DNA of 64,000 nt from contig NZ_NOIG01000012.1 in NCBI RefSeq assembly GCF_002245625.1, forward strand, positions 246,324 through 310,323, given 5' to 3'. The stretch's first letter is position 1, and every line of letters starts with the position of its first letter. Under the pieces are notes generated by a model. That model saw only the letters and a program-made list of their open reading frames with translations, was not told the DNA's origin and did no database searches. Shown here in pieces: positions 58,415-64,000 of the stretch. Origin of the DNA: Acidovorax kalamii. Its GTDB lineage: Bacteria > Pseudomonadota > Gammaproteobacteria > Burkholderiales > Burkholderiaceae_C. The translations under genes were made by a program, and so were the position numbers.

Positions 58415-59359
58415 TCAGCGTGGCTTTTCCAATGCGGGCGCTTCAGTAGCCTGGACAAGAAGTCGCTCAAACTCTTGAAGTTCTTCGGAACGAGGTGCAG
58501 CGCAAGCTCTTGCGATAGCGCTCCGCAAGCCCTGGGCCATGTATGGAACGTTAGCCACATTGCGCTGCTCGTCTTCTGGCCAATCAGCCGGGTTCAGCCC
58601 GCGCACCTTGGTGACTGTTGCTTGCACCTCGCCAAGTGCCTCCAAGGTTGCCTTTACCAAAGGGGCGCCGCAAGGCTTCGCAAAGGGTTTAAGCACAGGT
58701 TTGCAAGCAGGCTCGCAAAGCCGCATAAGTCGGCTCCACATAAGGTGCGCACCATAGGACTCTCGGACAAGCAGCTGCCACTCGCTCACATTTTTTGGCA
58801 ACGCAGTTTCGGCTCCGGAGACTCCCTCCATGGCGTTTTCCAAGGAACGCGCCAACCCCTCTAGGAACCAAGAATTCTTGAAAAAAGTGTACCCATACTG
58901 GTACGCATGGAAGAGTTCGTGCGCCGGAGTCAGGTTGGGAGGCTCCCAATGAGCGCCTATGGTCAACGTGAGCGCTCGCCCCTCTTGCTCGCCAAACTTG
59001 CGGTACCGATACTGAATGGCCGCATCGCCAGCACTACCATTTCCACGAGCCAACTGAAGGACGTGTACATCAATGCGTCGAATCTGGCCTTGGTATCTCG
59101 GCATTTTCAACGGAGACTGCAGGCCAAGCTCTTGCTCAAAAAAGAGAGCTGCCGCCGCCAACTGGGCCTGCAGCAGAGACACTTTGTATGCATCAAAAGC
59201 ATCTCTCCCATACCGCGTGAAATACACATTCACCGAACCTTCTGTGACTCTCTGATCCAGTGCCTCCCTCGGTGCTCGCCAGTCCGAGAATGCATTTGAG
59301 CAGCACAGGACGGCAAGCCCGGCTGTCCAGCCAAATCGGGAGCGCCAGCCCATCGTCAT
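58415..59359 (-). CDS. Predicted secreted zinc metallopeptidase (gluzincin-like)
   Basis: 314 residues. A signal peptide (WTAGLAVLCCSNAFS) is followed by a region with RALTLTIGAH and the zinc motif HELFH near residue 147, then WFLEGLARSLEN, which fits the third ligand Glu of gluzincins. Four cysteines lie in CEPACKP and AKPCGAP and downstream. Its ATG overlaps the stop of the MurF-fusion gene as ATGA, so the two are made together. It is convergent with the kinase gene (38 bp gap). Family and substrate are not known to me. Confidence 0.78.
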   Translation of the reverse strand: MTMGWRSRFGWTAGLAVLCCSNAFSDWRAPREALDQRVTEGSVNVYFTRYGRDAFDAYKVSLLQAQLAAAALFFEQELGLQSPLKMPRYQGQIRRIDVHVLQLARGNGSAGDAAIQYRYRKFGEQEGRALTLTIGAHWEPPNLTPAHELFHAYQYGYTFFKNSWFLEGLARSLENAMEGVSGAETALPKNVSEWQLLVRESYGAHLMWSRLMRLCEPACKPVLKPFAKPCGAPLVKATLEALGEVQATVTKVRGLNPADWPEDEQRNVANVPYMAQGLRSAIARACAAPRSEELQEFERLLVQATEAPALEKPR

Positions 59360-62300
59360 ATCCAATCCGCGTTTGGCATCGGCACTCGCGCTGCAGCAGC
59401 GGAATGCGCCTTCAAACGCTTCACCCAGTCGGACAGCCGCGTCCCCGCTGAGCTCTTCACCAACACCAGATCATTGCCCCGCAATTGACGGAACACCCAC
59501 TCGCCCACCTGCTCCACAGTATCGAAATGAAAAACCTTGCAATCAGGAGGCCACGCCTCCAGCGCCAAGTCCTGCATGAGCGCTCCAACAAGAATGATCA
59601 ACGTGGCATCGGTCGCGAGAATAGGCTCTTTCAGCGCCAGGTGCATCGACGCTTCGTTTTCACCCAGTTCCAACATGTCACCCAAAACAAGTACCAATCG
59701 GCTCGAACCAGTCCTCGCGACGGCCGCCAGCGCAGCGTGCATGGACAAGGGATTCGCGTTGTAGGACTCATCCACCAATTCCAATTTGCATCCGCCATCC
59801 CAAGCCAGAGTGTGGCGCTCACCGCGTCCAGGCAAAGGAAGGAATCGGCTCAGCGACGCGGCTACACGCTTCACATCCCGACCCACAACCCCAGCGACCG
59901 CCAGCACGGCCATGGCATTCAGGACCATGTGCTCCCCTTGTGCCGAAAGACGTACTTCAACTCGCTCACCAAAAGCAAAAACTTGCGCAAGCCCCAGCTC
60001 AAAGGCGTCTAGCCTCACATCGCACTCAGGGTGCTTCCCATAAGTGACCACTCTCAGATTCCGCCTCAACGCAGCCTTATGCACAATCTGCCACTCGTTC
60101 ATATCGCGGTTGAGAACGGCAACACTCCCCGGCAACATGCCGCCAAACATCAGTGATTTCTTGCGCGCGATCTCTGCTACCGAGTGGTGATACTTGAGAT
60201 GCGCCGGCCCCACATTCGTAAATACGGCAACGTCCGGCCTGACCAGGCGGGTGTTAAGAGCCATATCGCCTACAGCCATCTCCATCACGACATAGTCCGC
60301 ATCGACAGGCAGAGAAGCCAAATTCCACGCGATACCGTGAGGAAGATTGGCACTCTCGCGTGCCATGCCGACTTTTCCAAAGTCGGCCAGTGCATGCGCC
60401 AGCATAGCCACCGTGGTGGTTTTCCCAGCACTACCTGTAACCCCCACAAAACATGCCTTCATCTGCTCACGTGCCGCCTTGCCCATAGCCAGCAACGCTG
60501 CAGACTCATCCTCTACCGCAAGCACGGGAACATCCACCAACGCACCCGATTGCAGCGCCGCAATGTGGCCCGGGTCCACGCAAACGATCGCAGCAGGGGC
60601 CAGCGGCAGCGCTGCCAGCAGCGACTCGGGCATGCCGCCCTTGCAACCCGGCCTCCTGACAAAAACCACATCGCATTCCCGCATGGCGGGAGGCCAGGTG
60701 CAGGCGCCTCCCGCTCCAGAAAACTCCGCGCCGGGCGGGCGCCACCATGTGCCACCAGTCACCGCTGCAATACTTTGCGCAGTCCATCGCATCGGTCCGC
60801 GCTTTTGCGAGGATCCAAAAAAAACACGGTAGTAGGCCACTAGCCCCGAGAGGTAGTGCTCCACATCGTCAATCCGAACCCTGAAGCCATGGTGCCGGAT
60901 AAAAAAACTCCGACAAATCTTGTGCGGCTCCCGAAAGAACATGGCCCACTCGGGCCAGAAGAAACCATTGAGCAAGTATTTGGCGCGGAAATGCAAGGCT
61001 CGCTCAAACTTGGACTCATCAATCATCGCCAGCAAGTATCGAAGCTCTGGAAGAGCGCGCAACCGTTCAATCATCGCTCGGGTTGCCATCATGAGTTCCA
61101 GCAGCGTAGGAAATGTGGTTTCACGCTCCAGCACGAAATCGAGATGGTCCAACACATTACGCAGGCCAAAGATGAAGTAGCTCTCTCGCGGCGAGTACCG
61201 CGTCAACTCCTCTGTGCAGTAGGCCAGCCAATGGTCGTGGTTGCGCCAGTGCTCAGCGGCTACAAAGTGCTCAAAGGCTCTTTCCACGGCATTGAGCCAG
61301 CGCAGCTCATGGGTATGCGCATACAGGCGCATCAATGCAAATGCGGCCTCGCCATCGTAGTAAACAATGCGAAACGCTTGTTTGACAGAAAGATCTTCCG
61401 CACTCAAAACATGGACAAACTGCCCAGTTCGCTGGTTCTGCATCGCCAGCATGCCGGCCCCCAGTTGCTCCATCAATGGGGCGTCTTCATTGCTTCCCGT
61501 CACCTCGGCAAAGCGCACCAAGGCCAGCAGCGCGACCGCACTGCCGCCCAACTTGATCTCCCCACCTTCGTCTACCAGGTACGCTATAGAGTCGCCATCT
61601 GGTTGCGCATAGACCCGAACAAGTGCACTTCGCATGTAGCTCAACGCGCGTTCGATCGCCCGTAACAAGGTATCGGACCGCAACAAAGCCCAAGCGTCCA
61701 CCATGGAGAACAGCGTGCTGGCGTGACGCAACGCGTTGTAGCTCTCAATTCGCCGACCGAAGCACGGGAAGAATCCGTAAACGAACCGGCCATCATCTCC
61801 AACCTGATGGGCTAGATGGTCCGCCCCACCAGCCACCACATCGAGTAGGGCAGCCCCATTCCAGGCAGTGAATTCTCGCCGCCCCGCATCTACCCCAACA
61901 CCACCAATCAGCGGATAACTTGATTGGCCGTCTGCAAACCAGCTACGGGTTTCAAAGATCCACACCGGTTGCCCGTCGTCAAAGCAGACCCCTTCCAGTC
62001 CATAACGGGTTTTTGCATGCAGAAGGAAGTTACCCTCGTTGAGTACTGCATGAGGAGTTTCACCCCGCGGGTAGAACATTGCATGTGCATTGACCTCCAT
62101 CTCCAGAAACGCGTTTTCGAAGCGCTCATCCAGGGAGATTCCGTACCGAAAATAGTTGCGCTTGGTGGATGCAAGCCGCTGTTTGAGTTCGCCCCACGTC
62201 AAACACCACACATGCCACGGCACATCTATGCGCAACCACAACGGGCCCTCGCATACTTCACCACTATCCGCTATGGGCAACGCCATGCATTGAGCCCTCC

Positions 62301-62475
62301 CGTTTTCCCAGGCTTCATCGAACGCCTCGCCTTTTGCGCTCAGAATCTTGGCGCGCTTCGTCGAATCGCACACAGAAAAGAAAAGAATCAATGGCGTATC
62401 GCCAGGACGGGACTCCAGGCACTCCTGACGCACGGAATCATGCAAAGTATCCAGCGCATTTGCCATCAAAGCCAT
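59356..62475 (-). CDS. Fusion of an alpha/alpha-barrel domain with a MurF-like ligase
   Basis: 1039 residues. The N-terminal half (1-555) is a paralogue of the product of 55191-57005, with ETRSWF, DGRFVYGFFPCFGRR, YNALRHASTLFSMVDAW, IKLGGSAVALLALVRF and VYYDGEAAFALMRLY in the same order. The C-terminal half is MurF-like: N-domain RWTAQSIAAVTGGTWW, an intact P-loop GVTGSAGKTTTVAM (about residue 678), ESANLPHGIAWNLA, MEMAVGDM, FTNVGPAHLKYH and VDESYNANPLSMHAAL. It should form amide bonds using ATP. GGAGG lies 9 bases before the ATG at 62475. It is coupled to the zincin gene. I know of no described enzyme with this fusion. Confidence 0.82.
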   Translation of the reverse strand: MALMANALDTLHDSVRQECLESRPGDTPLILFFSVCDSTKRAKILSAKGEAFDEAWENGRAQCMALPIADSGEVCEGPLWLRIDVPWHVWCLTWGELKQRLASTKRNYFRYGISLDERFENAFLEMEVNAHAMFYPRGETPHAVLNEGNFLLHAKTRYGLEGVCFDDGQPVWIFETRSWFADGQSSYPLIGGVGVDAGRREFTAWNGAALLDVVAGGADHLAHQVGDDGRFVYGFFPCFGRRIESYNALRHASTLFSMVDAWALLRSDTLLRAIERALSYMRSALVRVYAQPDGDSIAYLVDEGGEIKLGGSAVALLALVRFAEVTGSNEDAPLMEQLGAGMLAMQNQRTGQFVHVLSAEDLSVKQAFRIVYYDGEAAFALMRLYAHTHELRWLNAVERAFEHFVAAEHWRNHDHWLAYCTEELTRYSPRESYFIFGLRNVLDHLDFVLERETTFPTLLELMMATRAMIERLRALPELRYLLAMIDESKFERALHFRAKYLLNGFFWPEWAMFFREPHKICRSFFIRHHGFRVRIDDVEHYLSGLVAYYRVFFGSSQKRGPMRWTAQSIAAVTGGTWWRPPGAEFSGAGGACTWPPAMRECDVVFVRRPGCKGGMPESLLAALPLAPAAIVCVDPGHIAALQSGALVDVPVLAVEDESAALLAMGKAAREQMKACFVGVTGSAGKTTTVAMLAHALADFGKVGMARESANLPHGIAWNLASLPVDADYVVMEMAVGDMALNTRLVRPDVAVFTNVGPAHLKYHHSVAEIARKKSLMFGGMLPGSVAVLNRDMNEWQIVHKAALRRNLRVVTYGKHPECDVRLDAFELGLAQVFAFGERVEVRLSAQGEHMVLNAMAVLAVAGVVGRDVKRVAASLSRFLPLPGRGERHTLAWDGGCKLELVDESYNANPLSMHAALAAVARTGSSRLVLVLGDMLELGENEASMHLALKEPILATDATLIILVGALMQDLALEAWPPDCKVFHFDTVEQVGEWVFRQLRGNDLVLVKSSAGTRLSDWVKRLKAHSAAAARVPMPNADWI

Positions 62476-62608
62476 GGGCAAAGACCTCCGTTTGGGTACC
62501 TCAGACCAGACACCAAGTCACAGCAAACACACGCGCCCAGAAAGCACATTGCCAGATTGCCCAGATGACCGCCTGACGCAAGCACACAGCATAGCCATTG
62601 GTGCGCAC

Positions 62609-62639
62609 AAAAAAAAGCACCGCCTTTCACGGCGGTGCT
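62609..62639 (-). terminator. Intrinsic terminator after the Asp-repeat gene
   Basis: Perfect 9-bp stem AGCACCGCC / GGCGGTGCT with a 6-base loop, followed on the minus strand by eight T. It separates the Asp-repeat gene from the MurF-fusion operon. Confidence 0.93.
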
Positions 62640-62662
62640 CAAGAACCCATGCGCGGTTCAGT

Positions 62663-64000
62663 TCACATGGGCTTGTCACCTTGGGTCATCTCTTGAGCAA
62701 TCTGATTTACCAAATCAGCGCCGGGATCGCTTCCTACATCCATGGATTGCCCCCCGCCTCCGTCGGACGGAGCTGCTCCACCACCTGAGCCTCCCGAGCT
62801 ACCCGGCACACCGGCAACTTCCTCCTCGTCTGGCAGAAGGTCTTCAGATGCAATGGGCTCGCTGCTCGACGAATCTTCTGTGGGCGGTGACGCCTCATTC
62901 GACGCAACTGGTGGCACACCAAGCCCGTCCTCCTCTTCACCCAGGAGGTCAAGAGACTCTGGGGTGACATCTGATCCGGGGGGAGAGTCACCCTTGTCGG
63001 ATGGCACATCTTCCTCGTCGTCACCTGCACCACCCGTGCGAGCCGCAAAAGACATGGCTTGAGGAGGCTCTTCGTCGCTGTCGGCGTCGTTGTCCGAGTC
63101 AGCGTCATCGTCGCTGTCGGCATCGTTGTCCGAGTCGGCGTCATTGTCGCTGTCAGCATCGTTGTCCGAGTCAGCGTCGTTATCCGAGTCAGCATCGTTG
63201 TCCGAGTCAGCGTCATCGTCGCTGTCGGCATCGTTGTCCGAATCGGCGTCGTTGTCCGAGTCAGCGTCATCGTCGCTGTCGGCGTCGTTGTCCGAATCGG
63301 CGTCGTTGTCCGAATCGGCGTCGTTGTCAGAGTCAGCATCGTTGTCCGAGTCGGCATCATTGTCGCTGTCGGCGTCGTTGTCGCTGTCGGCGTCGTTGTC
63401 CGAGTCGGCGTCATTGTCCGAGTCGGCGTCATTGTCCGAGTCAGCGTCATCGTCGCTGTCGGCATCGTTGTCCGAGTCGGCGTCATTGTCGCTGTCGGCG
63501 TCGTTGTCCGAGTCAGCGTCGTTATCCGAGTCAGCGTCGTTATCCGAGTCAGCATCGTTGTCCGAGTCGGCATCATTGTCGCTGTCAGCGTCGTTGTCCG
63601 AGTCGGCATCATTGTCGCTGTCAGCGTCGTTGTCCGAGTCAGCATCGTTGTCCGAATCGGCGTCGTTGTCGCTGTCGGCGTCGTTGTCCGAGTCAGCGTC
63701 ATCGTCACTGTCGGCGTCGTTGTCCGAATCAGCGTCGTTGTCGCTGTCGGCGTCATTGTCGCTGTCAGCGTCGTTATCCGAGTCAGCATCGTTGTCCGAG
63801 TCAGCGTCATCGTCGCTGTCGGCGTCGTTATCCGAATCGGCGTCATCGTCACTGTCGGAATCCGAATCGCTATCACTGTCTGCATCTGCATCTGCATCTG
63901 CATCTGCATCTGCATCGGCATCTGCATCTGCATCTGCATCTGCATCTGCATCTGCATCTGCATCGGCATCGGCATCGGCATCGGCATCGGCATCGGCATC
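62663..64000 (-). CDS. Alternating-Asp repeat protein, C-terminal 445 residues (cut by window end)
   Basis: The minus-strand frame ending at 62663 is open to the window edge, and no start lies inside except an internal ATG at 63055. From the edge inward the protein reads (DA)n, then DSDSDSD, then about 44 units of DADSDN or DADSDD. A non-repetitive 135-residue tail follows, rich in Asp/Glu/Ser/Gly/Pro and ending in MTQGDKPM. Every second residue is Asp over about 310 residues. There are no RTX nonapeptides and no recognisable type I secretion tail. It could be a surface stalk, a calcium binder or a modification substrate. The N-terminus lies outside the window. Confidence 0.8.
   Translation of the reverse strand, partial: DADADADADADADADADADADADADADADADADADADADADSDSDSDSDSDDDADSDNDADSDDDADSDNDADSDNDADSDNDADSDNDADSDNDADSDDDADSDNDADSDNDADSDNDADSDNDADSDNDADSDNDADSDNDADSDNDADSDNDADSDNDADSDNDADSDNDADSDNDADSDDDADSDNDADSDNDADSDNDADSDNDADSDNDADSDNDADSDNDADSDNDADSDNDADSDDDADSDNDADSDNDADSDDDADSDNDADSDNDADSDNDADSDNDADSDNDADSDDDADSDNDADSDEEPPQAMSFAARTGGAGDDEEDVPSDKGDSPPGSDVTPESLDLLGEEEDGLGVPPVASNEASPPTEDSSSSEPIASEDLLPDEEEVAGVPGSSGGSGGGAAPSDGGGGQSMDVGSDPGADLVNQIAQEMTQGDKPM
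63071..64000 (-). repeat. 18-bp / 6-bp coding repeat array (DADSDN/D and DA units)
   Basis: From 63071 to about 63866 the DNA is an array of 18-bp units coding for D-A-D-S-D-N or D-A-D-S-D-D, with scattered synonymous changes (GAC/GAT, GCT/GCC, TCG/AGC). From about 63880 to the edge it is 6-bp units coding for Asp-Ala. Units are in frame throughout, and length variation by slippage is likely. Confidence 0.92.

Noticed and set aside
59356..62475. Housekeeping MurF of peptidoglycan synthesis
   Set aside because: It is twice the MurF length, fused to a barrel and not in a cell-division/wall cluster, so it is treated as a specialised ligase.
62482..62662. Possible small gene or RNA between the MurF fusion and the Asp-array gene
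   Set aside because: Apart from the terminator at 62609-62639 I see no reading frame with a ribosome site or other structure. The rest is probably the MurF-fusion promoter.
62734..63999. Long Thr/Met/Pro-rich reading frame over the repeat array
   Set aside because: It is the shifted frame of the Asp repeats. The frame that continues into the unique acidic tail ending at 62663 is the D-x-D-x one.
63071..64000. Possible CRISPR array
   Set aside because: Units are 18 or 6 bp without unique spacers and are coding in frame.

Overview
The window is a GC-rich chromosomal segment that reads as a betaproteobacterium of the order Burkholderiales, most likely a Comamonadaceae member close to Acidovorax. 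The reasons are the gene orders dusB-fis-purH, accB-accC-prmA-DUF3426 and ffh / ccsA-like / PP0621-like / pilS / pilR / ampD, the long class Ia nrdA with an ATP-cone, the Lys/Ala-rich histone H1-like protein, and short intergenic repeats of a kind I associate with that family. No rRNA, insertion sequence, integrase or CRISPR array is visible. One tRNA (CAT anticodon) is present.

Layout. 1-5.8 kb: the end of hemL, an IclR regulator divergent from pobA, then purH, fis and dusB. 5.9-12.9 kb: a degenerate M15-like lipoprotein, a YqaA/DedA membrane protein, a diguanylate cyclase, rarD, ychF, a MOSC protein and a UbiH-type hydroxylase. 13-18.5 kb: dsbC, an M61 peptidase, enoyl-CoA hydratase, tRNA-Met and miaB. 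18.5-26 kb: the GlrK-QseG-GlrR signalling cassette, then opgG-opgH for osmoregulated periplasmic glucans. A GlrR-type operator and a sigma-54 promoter lie between the two. 26-33.4 kb: a C13-like lipoprotein, ffh, a cytochrome c assembly protein, the pilS/pilR type IV pilus regulators and ampD. 33.4-38.9 kb: an NrdR-regulated nrdA-nrdB pair and the histone-like gene, which has tandem hairpins in its leader. 39-47.5 kb: a PfkB kinase, a DUF3426 protein, prmA, accC, accB, a TlpA-like thioredoxin, an unknown protein and mpl.

47.5-64 kb is the accessory part and looks visibly less GC-rich by eye (not computed). It starts with a Lap-type adhesin control module: a TolC/LapE-like outer membrane channel, the LapG protease and the LapD c-di-GMP receptor. 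Running on from lapD without a break is a set of genes I cannot match to a described pathway. It contains a cyanophycin-synthetase-like ATP-grasp protein carrying two Mur-like domains whose ATP loops are both broken, an AMMECR1-like plus alpha/alpha-barrel protein, and a Ser/Thr kinase with Sel1-like repeats. Facing it are a secreted HExxH protein and a 1039-residue protein that fuses a second copy of the barrel to an intact MurF-like ligase. After a strong terminator comes the C-terminal end of a protein in which every second residue is Asp (DADSDN/D repeats) for about 310 residues up to the window edge. I infer a Lap-linked amide-ligase system that makes or attaches an acidic peptide-like material at the cell surface. 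The alternating-Asp protein is a candidate substrate. This is a hypothesis from domain content and gene order only.
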